From assembly GCF_018139145.2 (NCBI RefSeq), contig NC_059500.1, forward strand, positions 51,578,663 to 51,642,662: a DNA stretch of 64,000 bases, written 5' to 3'. Both the position numbers and the translations under genes were made by a program. This stretch comes from Gymnogyps californianus (Eukaryota > Chordata > Aves > Accipitriformes > Cathartidae). Position 1 is the stretch's first letter; each line of letters starts with the position of its first letter. Below the pieces are notes generated by a model that had not been told where the DNA came from, searched no databases, and was given only the letters and a program-made list of their open reading frames with translations. Positions 39,101 to 50,938 of the stretch are shown here, piece after piece.

Positions 39101-40555
39101 TATGATTAGAAAATTAAGAGATTTTGGATTCTTTGGCTCTCATTTCAAAAGTATGAAAAAGTAAATGTGAAGATTAAAAAAAAGAATAGTATATGAATGT
39201 AAATGTGGTCGATATAGTGGGATTTATTCTTATGTATTTCTTGCAGTCTTAGAATACTACGGTTTTCTTATAACTTCAGTTGCCTGAATCTCAGGATTTC
39301 AGTGTGAGGCAGAATACTTAAATTTATTTAGGGTGCTTTATAAAGTACCTGAGAAGACAATAAAAATGTGAGATATAGCATAGAACTGATTCTCCTCACC
39401 AGACACAGAGATCTTCCATAGTTTGGAATTTTTTTACACTTAGCAAACACTGAGTCCTATTTGCTCGAGTTGTCCAATTTATCAGGTATCTGTGATGCAT
39501 TTTGGGAAGGGGTTTAGGGAAAAGAACCTGCTTCCATGGTGCTGGTGTATTCATGCACATTTACCTCTCTATCCTTAACAAGTAAGAGTCTGTGCTTTCA
39601 TGGTTAATATGACATGAAAACAATATTATGTAGTTATTTGTTTGCATTATTCTAAGGACATGCATTTAACGATATTAGGAAAGGCTTACCTGAATTTGTT
39701 AGCTTTGAAATTTCTCTGGATTTCTACATGATTGGAAGCTGGAATAATATAGCAATGTCTGTATGAAATAATGCTATCAGTAATTAGGTCTTTCAGTAAC
39801 ATTTGGCTATCAGTAATTATGACCTGTGAATAAGTGAAAAACGTGTCACCTGTAACTCTGAAATGTTCAAGACATAAAAGAAAGTTAACCTTTTTGTATA
39901 TAGTAGCAATACTTAATGTTAGTCCACAGAGTTATCTCTTACACTAGCCCCAAAAGTGGATGAAGTAGTATATTCATTGGTATATTGATATAACTACTGC
40001 AATGCATAAGCTGAACAACAGGCATTAATTCTTACCACCACAGAAGGTATACGATTTGGATGAAATTCCAGGACTGGAGTTCCAAACTGAGGCATATGGA
40101 CCCCATCAAGAGGCAAAATCAAAGCACTGCACTTGCTTCTCTTTGTTATGCTTTTTTTTTCCTCATATTACCACTGATATTGATTGAGCTGACTAATAAG
40201 CAATAAAGCAACAATAAGAGTATTTCTACAAGCAGAAAACAGCCAAAGTGCAAATACCATGTATCCGTCTGGAGGCAGAATGAAGAATAAAATACTCATC
40301 TCAGCTTGCATCTTCAGTTTTGGAGTCAGCTTTCAGAAACTGGGAGAACAAAAAAGAAGGTAATTCATTTGGTTACAGTACTGATATTCAGGCTTCTTCA
40401 CTGGCGTCTTTTGGTCTAACTCAGTGAAGACAGAGTCTAAAATGAAGAGTAAAAAAGTCCTAACTTTAACTCATTTGGGGAAGAAATCTGAGTTCAGGAG
40501 TTCAATGTTCAATACCTTTTTTCTTCTCCATTAGCTTCATAACTCCTCCCAAATG
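33120..40555. other. AT-rich single-copy stretch, no gene seen
   Basis: About 7.4 kb without a recognisable gene or large repeat. The longest open frame is 130 codons at 33602-33994 (minus), with no known domain and a length near what chance gives in this composition. Confidence 0.5.
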
Positions 40556-40560
40556 CTTAT

Positions 40561-40588
40561 GTACCTAAGGGGTACTTAAGTTAGGTAC
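40561..40588. repeat. Small perfect inverted repeat
   Basis: Arms GTACCTAA (40561-40568) and TTAGGTAC (40581-40588) are exact reverse complements around a 12-base loop that itself contains GTACTTAAG. It could be part of an old palindromic repeat. No terminator role is implied, since nothing here is shown to be transcribed. Confidence 0.5.
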
Positions 40589-42687
40589 TTCCATTTTGTT
40601 ACTAATTTTATTTAGGAATCTGATATTTTTTTCATGTTCATTCTGAGGGGTGCCACTATCAATGCCACTTACAAATGCTTAATGTAGGTATATGGCTTTT
40701 GTTTCATTTTTATCCTCTCAAGAGTGCCTGGAGATTAGTTGTGACAACACGGAATGTTTCTGTGCTTAACTTCCTTTCTTAGATGTGTGTCTTGGGGCAG
40801 CTCCATAGTGCTGATAGAGCACAAATAAAGGAGTTCTGTCAAGGTCTGATAGGGTTTTAATGTCTACGTGACTCCGTACAAAACCATATAGCAATACACA
40901 CCTGGGTCCCAAACGCAGTATAGCTGCATTTGAGAAGTAATAGCCATGACTAATTCAATCAAGCTTAGAGCTGCACTGAGGCAGCTCAGTGCTTCTAGTT
41001 CAAAAGCTGGCTTGGACACAGTGAGCTTGAGTATAGCTGCACCACAGTACATAACTTTGGTCATATCACATAGCATTGGTTTATCTCATAGGAGTGTATC
41101 AAAATGAATTTATTCAAGATTGGGAAGTAGTCTGAAACCATCTGTATTAAAGTAATTTAGATAAGTGGGGGTGAGTACTCTGGTGACTAAACAGTTCAGT
41201 ACCTGAGAAATGTAGAGATTTCATGGATGCAAGAGTTGACCATTTTAGCATTGTACTCTGTTAATGTTAATAAGCCCAGTCTCTCAGCAAGGTGTTTTAG
41301 TCTGAGTGTACTATCATCCTAATAGTCATAATGCTTCTGGATGGGAAATAACTTCTGCCCTGCAGTCACTGAATTCAAGCAGAATAAATTCATGTATATC
41401 TGAAAAAGACTGTGTAGACATACAACTTGCAGGGAAGAGTCCAGTAGTTTATGGGATTGACACTGTAATACTTCCAGCCCCTGCACCAGACAAAAGGGCA
41501 ACTGGTTTACGCGCAAATTGTGTCTCTTTTGCAAAAATGGTCACAAACAAATCTGTATGTGCATGTGCAAAGCCCCCGAAGCCCACAGTCTTACTTTTTA
41601 TTCCCACAGAAAACTACTCACAGAGATTTCTCTGGTAATAAAGGAAAACACAACATATTTGTATTTTTCCTTAGACTTGTGCAATTATGAATATCAGATG
41701 TATCTTGTAGTATGTGAAAGTTTGAAGCTCAGAGTAAGTTCACTAGCCAATTGATGTTCTGAATTAAAAATTAAGTACCGTTTGCCCTTTACTGCACCTC
41801 TGAAATAGTGACAAAACCAAAGTAACCAGCACAGCCAATTTCTAAAGTAGAGTTAACCTTTTAGAATATTTTTACATTATGTTTTCTCAGTTGCTTAACT
41901 GTTGCTCTATTTCTAGTCCACTCTCTTCAGATAAAGCTCTGTTTCTCTTGTTTTTGCAATAAGTGGCAGAATTTTGCTCAAGATATTGTAACACTCTTGA
42001 AACAGGCACAGTGTTGTAGCCAAAGCTTGTGACACTACCAATTTGGCTAGCTTTCTTAATTGTGTCTTTATAATCTATTATATTTCTGGAGCAAAAATTA
42101 ATCTTTTATACATTCATCCTTGCTGTATATTGGAACCACAAAACAGATAAAAATCAGAAGTAAATGAAAATAAAAGAATGGACTTAAATAGCCACTACAT
42201 GCTATTAATTGGGCAGTGCATTTTAAATATCTTTAAAATTTAAAACACTGTAATTAATTCAGTTTTTGTTTTTCTTCTTATCATGTTAAATGAATGTCTG
42301 AGTATAAACACATTTTCATACTCTGTAATACACACTTACAGAAATCTTTTCATTTATTTGAAAAAAACCAAACCAAACCAAAACCCATAACCAACTTCTT
42401 TGTCTTACTCTGATTCTTATGGAATTCCTGTGGAAATAACCTGAGAAAAATATCTCCAATTTTGGTTTAATAAACCTTACTTATTCTAACAACAATAAAT
42501 AAAATATTTTAATTTTTGATAAACATTTTCTAGTTTTCAATAAATGTTTACTTCAAATTGTAGAAAGCAAAAAGTATTAAACATGGTTACAAATTACAAA
42601 TATAAGAACAGGTTTATCAAGTGGCATTTATCCTCACTGGCATGTGAGTAAACCAATTAAAATTCCAGCAGCATCAGTTAGTAAGAG

Positions 42688-42750
42688 GAATTGTCTCCTT
42701 CAGTTGCTTCCTTTGAAGGCCAATGAAAGAAAATGCTGAAACAAAGAGAA
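42688..42750 (+). repeat. Diverged local duplicate, copy 1
   Basis: GGAATTGTCTCCTTC through GCTGAAACAAAGAGAA resembles 43273-43336 in the same order. Both share ATTGTCTCCTT, a TTCCT core, CAATGAAA / CAGTGAAA, ATGCTGAA and CAAAG. Family unknown. Confidence 0.5.
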
Positions 42751-43272
42751 TCTGTTTTTTACATTCAAGAAAACGTATTTCATTATATCTATGAACTGTA
42801 TCAGGTCAGAATATGCCCCAAATGCATAAGTTATGTATGAGATGTATGGGCTGATTTGTTGGTACAAATGTTATAAAAATAATGTAACTGTTAGCATTTC
42901 ACACTGAGCTGCAAACTTGATGAAGCTGAAATGTGTCCTAAATTTGGATAGCATTGCAGGTAACACTTGGTTAAAAAGGGTATGCAGAAATGTTTTTTCT
43001 CGATTTCTCTCTCCTCTGCTGTTGAGGATCTGGTGCAATCTACTTTAAACTCTCTGCAATTAACCTAGTTTTTGGTTGCTCATTTATTTGTTTGTTTGGC
43101 TTTTTTTAAAAATAGAATTAAAGGCAGATTGTCTACTCCCCAGCCCTGCCCCTGCAATGTATGACCTATACACAAATAGCTGCTTTTTCTTGCTGCTGTT
43201 TTGCTGATGTCCTACCTAGGGATGAGTGGTTATTAAGGGGAAGAACAAGATACCTGGCAACAGGAAGTATAA

Positions 43273-43336
43273 AGAATTGTCTCCTTTACCTCCTTCCTAA
43301 GAAGCCCAGTGAAACAAGATGCTGAAGCAAAGGGCA
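43273..43336 (+). repeat. Diverged local duplicate, copy 2
   Basis: Partner of the segment at 42688, about 585 bp downstream in direct orientation: AGAATTGTCTCCTTT through GCTGAAGCAAAGGGCA. Only about 65 bp align convincingly; the flanks do not. Confidence 0.5.
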
Positions 43337-44113
43337 ATAAACAGTGGTCAGAGTGTTTGTATTGCAGAAGACACATGACTACTCAGAGGCTACACCAGTT
43401 GACATAAATTAGAGCATCTTTCAAACTGCTGTAATGTGGCTGAGACAGCTACATCATAACTGGCTTGGCTGCATCCTGTTCAGCCCTTTAAACAGAATGT
43501 GGATGTCACAAAGAGTCATTTTGTAAGAGTGCATTAACAATCTTTGTAGCCTACATAGATTAGAAGAAACTACCTATATACTTTCTGTATTACTTGAAAA
43601 CATGATAAATGGATATTAAATGTGTCAGAAAGCAAATGTAAGAATGACATTTTTTATTAAAAACAATAAAAAGTTCTTCAGAGACAATTGTAGTGATATG
43701 AAAAATTTCAGACCATCTTCAGGGAAATTAGTCAAAATAGCTGTTAGCTGGATCCTATTCACGAGTATTTCAGAGAAGATAATCATGAGGACAGGAAATT
43801 AATTTTTAGATGGAGCAATTAAAGATCAATTGTAACAATCACAGAAAAACATCCAAGACTCTAGAGATACCATTCATTCCTCGTTACTATTAATTAGAGA
43901 TAATAAACTATTATGATATTTAATTAGTTGTAGAGCTACTTTGTATTTTCTGTCCATAAAAAAAGATACAAATGGGAAAGTATGAAATATTGTCATATGC
44001 TATATGAAATGTTATATTTGAAATCTAGCTGTTTAGCTGTGAACATGCTGCTATTAAGTTGTATTTTAGTTTGTGATATGGGCATCCTTTGGCCAGAAGT
44101 GATATAGGTCTAC

Positions 44114-44136
44114 ATAAATAAATAAATAAATAAATA
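44114..44136. repeat. (ATAA)n microsatellite
   Basis: Nearly six perfect ATAA units. Confidence 0.9.
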
Positions 44137-45204
44137 GCAGTATTTCAGGAAAAAATGCACAGCACAACTCCTTAAGTGGAATATAGTCTCCAAGACTTTA
44201 AATGAACAAAACATGATGTTTTTGGGAAAGCAAAATTCAGACCTATGGCAAGTACAGCCCTTTGGCACAAATGACCCAGATAGTTGTATGTAGGTGGAGA
44301 TGTTATAATCATAACTGGGGCTCATGGACCCTGTTCTTCAGTGAGCTGCCAAGATTCTCAAGCATATTCTGAACATGAAAATTAGGTATTCAAAGGGCTT
44401 TGCAATGAATTCCTGTACTTGAATGAATCCCAGCTACAAGAAGTTTTAATCCTCAAAAATATAGTCTTGTGCTTAAATGCTTCAAAATGATGGCATCAGT
44501 AAATCTTTATTATTACCTTGGTAAGGATCAACTCTGCAAGGTGCTGAGCAAAGTGTCACTTATACAACAAAGCTTTAAAACATGTGCTCAGCCACATAAC
44601 ACCTTAGAGAATAAAGCCTTACGTGACCTTTTGCCTTTCTACTTTAAAAGATCACCACCCACAGTGGCTGGTTTCTATTTTGGCAAATAAATGTAGCACG
44701 CAAAGTGTACTTACTAAGAATCTTTCTTACAACATTCAACATTTTGATTTCCAGTCTAAGAAAGACTAAAAGGACAAAAGTGCATGGAAAAAGGAAACCA
44801 CTTTGAAAAGAGTATCTGTTTTCATTTCAGTCTATGAATCTGGTTAAATCGGCTTTAAAAGGTGAAAAGATAGGAAAAAAACTCTTTTTTGAGTTGCAGA
44901 AAAGATTTATTCGGAATGATTTTGTTCTCTTTGATGGCTGTCATTTCATTTGAATACGCTCTGCTGTTATTAAGGACATAAAACCCACTTCTTTGTTTAT
45001 GGCCTTTTTCCCCCATTGTTTATACACATTAAATTAAGATTTTATTCAGAGAAACAGCAGTGTTGACTAATGAGCCCCAGGAACAGCCCTTAGAATCACC
45101 AGAACTCACAAATTCTGATTTTCCCTGTGAGCTTGAGTACATCTCTTAGTAGGTCTTCATTTTCCAATTGATACAATAGGAATATGCAGGTGTATCTACA
45201 GGTT

Positions 45205-45884
45205 CAGCAGCAGCAAAAGGAAGAATAGGGACGGGACCTGATGGCAAAGGTCCTAGAAAAGGCTGAGGTACTGAATGCCTTCTTCACCTCTGTCTTCACT
45301 GGTAAGACCTGTTCTCAGCAATCCCAGGTGCCTGAGACCAGTGGGAAAATCTTAAACAAGGAAGATTTACCCTTGGTGGAGGAGGATCAGGTTAGGGAAC
45401 ATTTATATAAACTGGACATACACAAGTCACTGGGACCTGACAGGATGCACCCATGAGCACTGAGGGAGCTGGGTGACGACGTTGCAAAGCCACTCTCAGT
45501 TATCTTTGAAAGACCTTGATGATTACAGGAGGTTCCTGAGGAGTGGAAGAAAGGAAATGCCTCTGCTATTGTCAAGAAGGGAAGGAAGGAGGGTCTGGGG
45601 AACTACGGACCAGTCAGCCTCACCCCAATCCCTGGGAAGGTTGTGGAATAAATCCTTCTGGAAATCATTTCCAGACACACTGAGGACAGGAAAGGGATCA
45701 GGAGTAGTCACCACTGATTTACAAAGACTAAGTCATGTCTGATCAACCTGATAGCCTTCTATGATGAGATGACTGGCTCAGTGGATAAGGGGAGAGCAGC
45801 GGATATTTACCTTGATGTTGGCAACGGTTTTGACACCATCTCCCGTCACATCCTCATAGATTGGCTGATGAAGTATGGGCTTGA
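45205..45884 (+). mobile_element. CR1 LINE, older host copy, 5' part
   Basis: Sense CR1 ORF2 sequence recognised from GGTCCTAGAAAAGGCTGAGG, TGAATGCCTTCTTCACCTC, GTCTTCACTGG, GGGAACTACGGACCAGTCAG and GATTGGCTGATGAAGTATGG. It stops at GGCTTGA (45878-45884), where another CR1 is inserted, and resumes at 47456. It encodes pieces of the region between endonuclease and reverse transcriptase (EVLNAFFTSVFTGK near 45265) and the start of the reverse transcriptase, with several stops and shifts. Confidence 0.92.
45241..45884 (+). pseudogene. Host CR1 ORF2 fragment, degenerate
   Basis: The frame 45241-45456 gives KVLEKAEVLNAFFTSVF and, further on, KSLGPDRMHP, both typical of CR1 ORF2 just before the reverse transcriptase. 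A TGA follows where other copies read MHPRVLREL. Downstream pieces in shifting frames correspond to the NYRPVSLT region (45600-45630) and the A motif (45808-45840), where the nucleotide sequence reads as VGNGFDTI instead of LDFSKAFDTV. It is clearly dead. Confidence 0.85.
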
Positions 45885-45912
45885 ATAGAATAGAATAGAA
45901 TAGAATAGAATA
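45883..45912. repeat. (GAATA)6 pentamer array at a CR1 3' end
   Basis: Six perfect GAATA units at the 3' end of the inserted minus-strand CR1 (TATTC in its sense). Other CR1 tails in this window use the eight-base ATTCTATG unit, so this tail is either an expanded slippage product or a subfamily trait. Confidence 0.92.
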
Positions 45913-47455
45913 GGACTATTTCAGTTGGAAGGGACCTACAATGATCATCTAGTCCAACTGCCTGATCAATTCAGGGCTGAACAAAAGTTAAAGGATGTTA
46001 TTAAGGGCATTGTCCAAATGCCTCTTAAACACTGACAGGCATGGGGCATTGACCACCTCTCTAGGAAGCCTGTTCCAGTGTTTGACCACCCTCTGCGTAA
46101 AGAAATGTTTCCTAATGTCAAGTCTGATCCTCCTTTGATGCAGCTTTGAACCATTCCCATGCATCCTATCACAGGATGCCAGGGAGACAAGATCAGCACC
46201 TCTCTCTCCACTTCACCTTCTCAGGAAGCTGCAGAGAAAAATGAGGTCACCCCTCAGCCTCCTTTTCTGCAAACTAGACAAGCCCAAAGTCCTTAGCCAT
46301 TCCTCATAGGACATGCCTTCCAGCCCTTTCACCAGCTTTGTTGCCCTCCTCCAGATGCGTTCAAGGACCTTTACACCCTTCTTAAATTGTGGGGCCCAGA
46401 ACTGCACACAGTACTCCAGGTGAGGACACACCAATGCTAAATACAGCAGGATAATCACTTCTTTTGACTGGCTGGTTATGCTGTGTTTGATGCACCCCAG
46501 GATGCGATTTGCCCTCTTGGCTGCCAGGGCATGCTGCTGACTCACACTGAGCCTGCTGTCAACCAGCACCCCCAGATCCCTTTCTGCAGGGCTGCTCTCC
46601 AGCCACTCCTCTCCCAATTTAGACTTGTGCCTGGCATTACTCTGTTCCAGGTGCAGAATCCGGCATTTTGACTTGTTAAATTTCATGCCATTAATGATAG
46701 CCCAATGCTCCAATCTATCTAGATCCCTCTGCAAGGCCTCTTGTCCCTGAAGAGGGTCAACAACACCTCCCACTTTGGTATCATCAGCAAACTTGCTAAT
46801 GGTGCATTTAATTCCTGCATCCAAATCATTGATAAATATATTGAATAGGACCGGCCCTAGAATTGAACCCTGAGGAACACTGCTGGTGACCAGTTGCCAG
46901 CCAGATGTATCCCCATTGACTACAACCCTTTGAGCCCTGCCCTTCAGCCAGTTCTCCACCTAGTGCACTGTGAACGTGCTCATCCCACAGCTGGACAACT
47001 TGTCCAGAAGGATCCTGTGAGGGACAGTATCAAAAGCCTTACTAAAACCCAGAAAAGCTACATCCGCCACCTTGCCTTCATCCACTAGGTAGGTGACCTT
47101 ATCATAGAAGAATATCAAATTAGTTAAACAGGACTTTCCCTTTGTGAACTCATGTTGACTGTGCCTGATGATTGCATTGTTCTTTAAATGCCTTTCAATA
47201 GTACCCAGTATGATCTTCTCTATAACTTTTCCAGGAACTGAGGTTAGACTAACAGGTCTGTAGTTCCCTGGGTCTTCCCTCATGCCCTTTTTGTAGATTG
47301 GAATAACATTGGCTAGCTTCCAGTCAGCAGGGACCTCCCCAGACTCCCAAGACCTCTGGCAGATGATTGAGAGGGGTCCTGCCATAACATCTGCTAGCTC
47401 CTTCAGTACTCTGGGATGAATCCCATCAGGCCCCATGGACTTGTGAACATCTTGT
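45885..47455 (-). mobile_element. Younger CR1 LINE inserted into an older CR1
   Basis: About 1.57 kb of antisense CR1, 5' truncated, of a different subfamily from its host: the 3' untranslated region has TCAGTTGGAAGGGACCTACA, CCTCTTAAACACTGACAGGC and CCACCCTCTGCGTAAAG. The host CR1 stops at GGCTTGA (45878-45884) and resumes with the same GGCTTGA at 47456-47462, which supports a 7-bp target duplication, although CR1 often shows none. The coding part is far better preserved than that of the host. The boundary at 47441-47455 is uncertain by about 15 bp. Confidence 0.92.
46213..47436 (-). pseudogene. CR1 reverse transcriptase, nearly intact frame with one stop
   Basis: Two open pieces in one frame, separated by a single TAG at 46960-46962. 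The upstream 158 residues carry DGIHPRVLKELAD, the NYRPVSLTSVPGKVIEKII block (residues 58-76), KGKSCLTNL (99-107) and the A motif, read as LGFSKAFDTVPH (129-140). The first residue of that motif is normally the catalytic Asp; here it is Gly at residue 130 (codon GGT). The downstream 248 residues carry motif B ([13 protein letters not shown], 28-40), the FADD box (57-60) and the C-terminal [10 protein letters not shown] and [20 protein letters not shown] frame change near 46212 ends the protein early. The stop replaces a residue that is Trp in related copies, as I recall them. The endonuclease is missing. Dead, but recently so compared with the other copies. Confidence 0.92.
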
Positions 47456-48518
47456 GGCTTGACAAGTGGACAGTGAATTGGACTGAAAACTGGCTGAATG
47501 GCTGGGCCCAGAGGGTTGTGATCAGTAGCACAAAATCCAGTTGGAGGACAGTCATTACTGTTATACCCCAGAGGTCAGTAGTGGGTCCAATACTGTTAGC
47601 ATCTTCATTATTGACTGAGACAGTAGGACAGAGTGCACCCTCAGCAAGTTTGCAGTACATACCAAACTGAGAGAAGAGGCTGATACACCATATGTGTATA
47701 TTGCCATTCACAGTGACCTTGATGAACTGGAGAAAAAGGCTGACAACAACCTAGTGATGTTCAAGAAAAGGAAGTGCCAAGTCCTTTGCCTGGGGACGAA
47801 TAACCGCATGAACCAGCATAGGCTGGGCGATGATGAGCTGGAAAGCAGCTTTGCAGAAAAGGCCCTGGCGGTCCTGGTGGACACCAAGTTAATCACGAAC
47901 CAGATGTATGCCCTTGCGGCAAAGGCGGCCAACAGCTTCCTGGGCTGCATTAGGCAGAGCATCACCTACAGGTTACAACAAGTGATCCTTCTCCTCTTCT
48001 CAGCACTGATAAGACACATCTGGAGTGCTGGGTCCAGTGCTGGGCTCCCCAGTAGATGAGAGACATGGACATCCTGAAGCAATGACAGTGAAGGGCTACA
48101 AAGATAATTGAGGGACTGGAGCATCTGACATGTGGGTAGAGTCTGAGAGATCTGGGAGTGTTTAGTTTGGAGAATGGAAGGCTCAGGGGGATCTTATCTA
48201 TGTGTTTGAATACCTGATGGAGTGCAGTAAAGAAGATGGAGCCAGACACTTAAGTGTTGCCCAGTAACAGGGCTAGAGGCAATGGGCACAAAGTGCAACA
48301 CAGGAAATTCTGTTTAAATATGAGAAAAAAACTTTTTTTTTTTTTACAGTAATGCTGATCAAAGGCTGGAATAACTTGCCAGAGAGGTTGAGAAGTATCC
48401 ATCATTGGAGCTATCCAAACCCATCTGGGCTATCTTCTGTATCTGACCCTCCTGTGCACCGGGGTGGGATTGGGCAATCTCCAGAGGTGTGGGCTAGCTT
48501 GCTGTGATTGCATGATTT
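47456..48518 (+). mobile_element. CR1 LINE, older host copy, 3' part
   Basis: Continues the CR1 broken at 45884: GACAAGTGGACAGTGAATTG, GGCTGAATGGCTGGGC, CCCAGAGGGTTGTGATCAGT, then the reverse transcriptase core and C-terminus. It ends near GTGATTGCATGATTT, a decayed CR1 tail. A T-rich expansion lies at 48333-48345. Confidence 0.9.
47464..48059 (+). pseudogene. Host CR1 reverse transcriptase C-terminal fragment, broken
   Basis: The frame 47694-48059 encodes DLDELEKKADNNLVMFKKRK, then CQVLCLGTNNRM, EKALAVLVDTKL and NSFLGCIRQS, matching the region after the FADD box in the other CR1 copies. The FADD region itself (about 47640-47665) reads SKFAVHTK, so the catalytic pair is lost. Frame changes occur before 47694 and after 48020. 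Confidence 0.88.
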
Positions 48519-48519
48519 A

Positions 48520-50480
48520 TCTTTCATGAAAGGTGAAATGCATGTTGGTATGGGAGGCAAATACAAGACTTACGTTAAAAATTCCTAAACCTGGATTGGT
48601 TTTTGTATTGAGTGAACACATTGGACCTACAGTACAGCAGAGGTTTGCTGACATATATTGTAGGTGTTAATTATTTAATGATTATACAGGGTTCTGAAGA
48701 TATAAGTGCTAATTATATACTATCTGTTTCTGAATGTGAGTTTGTATTACTAATTATAATGCTTTGGCTAGTAAAAGACTTGAAAGCTTGCAAGCATACC
48801 ATTATTATGCTCTTCTCACATATTGTATAATAAAAACTGTGTAAAATAGATAATGCACTGTATTCTACTTTGTCTCATAATTTGAGTGAAAAACAACCCT
48901 ATTACTTAATCAACTCTCCTTTTCTCCTTTCGAAGATGTCATTAACGAATGTCTTAAACTCTATGAATAAGTAAAATTATATATTCAGTGTGTAAATGTT
49001 TTAAAACTCTGAAAAGTATATCTAGAATAATTTAATTGAGTCCTGAAGATATGTGGAAAATGAAAACTGCTCCTGGCAAATTAATAGTAGCTCTGAATAT
49101 TCAAATAACAAAGAGTGGAAAGTGCTGTTATAATTAGAATTAAATGAATGTAAGCTGCATTTATAGCTGTTATTCTTAGCTTTTTGATATTTCTTTTAGG
49201 AGCATGGTGCTGTGTTCTTATTGTACGTTTCTAATGAATGAGTGATGCTGTGCCTGTTAATTCAAAGGATAGATTCTTTTAACATCAAGATTGACAGCAA
49301 CTATGCAAAAATGATATCTTAAAAATCTAGTTTAAAAAATGCATGCTTTATTCTATCAGCCACTGTTCTTTTTCTTTTCTCTTACTGAGCTTTTGCTTAT
49401 GTTTTGATATTGAGCATAAAAGTAGCTGCAGCCATATAAACTAATATAGGTCTTTTAAAAGAGTATGGGTTTTTTTCTTAAATGCATTAACAGTGAAAGC
49501 ACTGCACAGAAGGTACAACTAGTAGATTATACTTTGTCAACACTATAAAATAGGTTATTAAAATAATACAAATTATGTTCAGCCAGGACAATATAGCATT
49601 CACAGGGCTTTTAATAATCAAATGAAAAACTGCAACATTCAGTATAGAATGGGGTAAATTTCTGTTTAAGTTTATTAAAAAAATAGCAGTCATTACTAGT
49701 ATTCCAAAAGAAAATGCTAATAGAATTTTCTTTTTACTGATTTCAGTGATATTAATACTTTAGTAGTGGGTTTGGGTGCATTTGCTAATATATTTGTATA
49801 AATAAGTCTGTCTGTTAGTTCTAAAAATACTGTTGTACAATAATGACATATCTATTGCATATCCTGAAAGACTTAATCATAGTTTTCATATCAAGTTGCT
49901 ATGCTAAAAACATCATTTTTACAATGCAGAAAAAGGCCAAGTTGAAATGTCTTTGTCTTTCTGTAACACTGATTGGCATTGTACACACTTGAAATGTTCA
50001 GTGTTTAATTCATACTTTGTTTCTGAATGGGGTTAATAATGTGAGGCAGCTCATGATACAATGAACTGTCAAGAATATTTACAAAAACAGATCGCCACTT
50101 CAAGCAGTACTAGATCTTTTTTCCGTATTCTTTTTTTTTCTTTTAAAAAATAAATCGTTGAGAGATGAGGGGTTTATTTTAGTTTATTTATAGGTGTTGA
50201 ATGAATTTAGGTCTCTAAATTTATTTATTTTTAGTATAAAATTATTTTAATTTCTAAGGAAAAACATTGAAAATTATAATGAGTGTTAAATAAAAAGCTT
50301 ATTCATGGAAGTAGAGGAGATCAATGCATAAAAAAATACTCCTGGTAAATTCATTATCTTTCAGGCAACCTTGACCATAACTCATCACACCCCAGCCACA
50401 TTCAAGAAGTAGCCCAAATGTCATTCTTTATAGTCTAATATACTCTATTTACTGTTATGTGTTAATACTAATGTCTAATC
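48520..50480. other. AT-rich single-copy stretch, no gene seen
   Basis: No gene recognised. The composition is AT-rich with ordinary short open frames. Confidence 0.5.
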
Positions 50481-50482
50481 CT

Positions 50483-50601
50483 TTTCTCTCTGTCTCTGTC
50501 TCTGTCACTGTCTGTCTCTCTCTCTCCCCCCATCTCTCTCTCTGCCTCTCTCTTTTTCTCTGTGTGTCTCTCTGTCCCTCCCTCCCCCCACACCCTCTCT
50601 C
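50483..50601. repeat. CT-rich low-complexity tract
   Basis: About 120 bp of imperfect CTCT, CTGT and CCCC units, purine-poor on the plus strand. The open frame across it (50459-50656, Ser/Leu-rich) is an artefact of the repeat. Confidence 0.92.
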
Positions 50602-50938
50602 ATGTATAAGCATCTATGGTTTTGAGAATTTCAACTGGCAAGAAGCCGGACTGTGATTCAGAAACTGAGGGTTTGTCCATATTGTAGTGTTAGCACTGGG
50701 CTCCAAGAACCTTTGCATTATCAGGGAAGTACATTTGCTTTCTCCCATAGCAACACTATGCTTTCACTTATGACTTTCTAATGATTTAAATTAAAATTCA
50801 CTGTAAAACAGGACCAGAATTTCCAAAAATGGATTGAACTCCTTACTGATGTTGTCTTAAAGTCTCTGTCCAGAGAATATGAAAATCCATATGACAGCAA
50901 TTCAAATCAGGGAAAACAGAAGGGATTTTTGTCTCTTT
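50602..50938. other. Short single-copy stretch, nothing seen
   Basis: No feature recognised between the CT-rich tract and the CR1 copy. Confidence 0.5.

Larger units (their letters stand above)
40590..45200. other. AT-rich single-copy stretch, no gene seen
   Basis: No gene recognised. It contains an open frame of 110 codons (41306-41638, plus) without known similarity, a diverged pair of about 66-bp segments at 42688 and 43273, and an (ATAA)n tract at 44114-44136. Confidence 0.5.

Noticed and set aside
45966..46211. 81-codon minus-strand frame after the CR1 reverse transcriptase
   Set aside because: It is the CR1 3' region read in the wrong phase after a frame change; the expected CR1 C-terminal residues are not in this frame.
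50459..50656. Ser/Leu/Cys-rich small open frame
   Set aside because: Produced by the CT-rich low-complexity tract.
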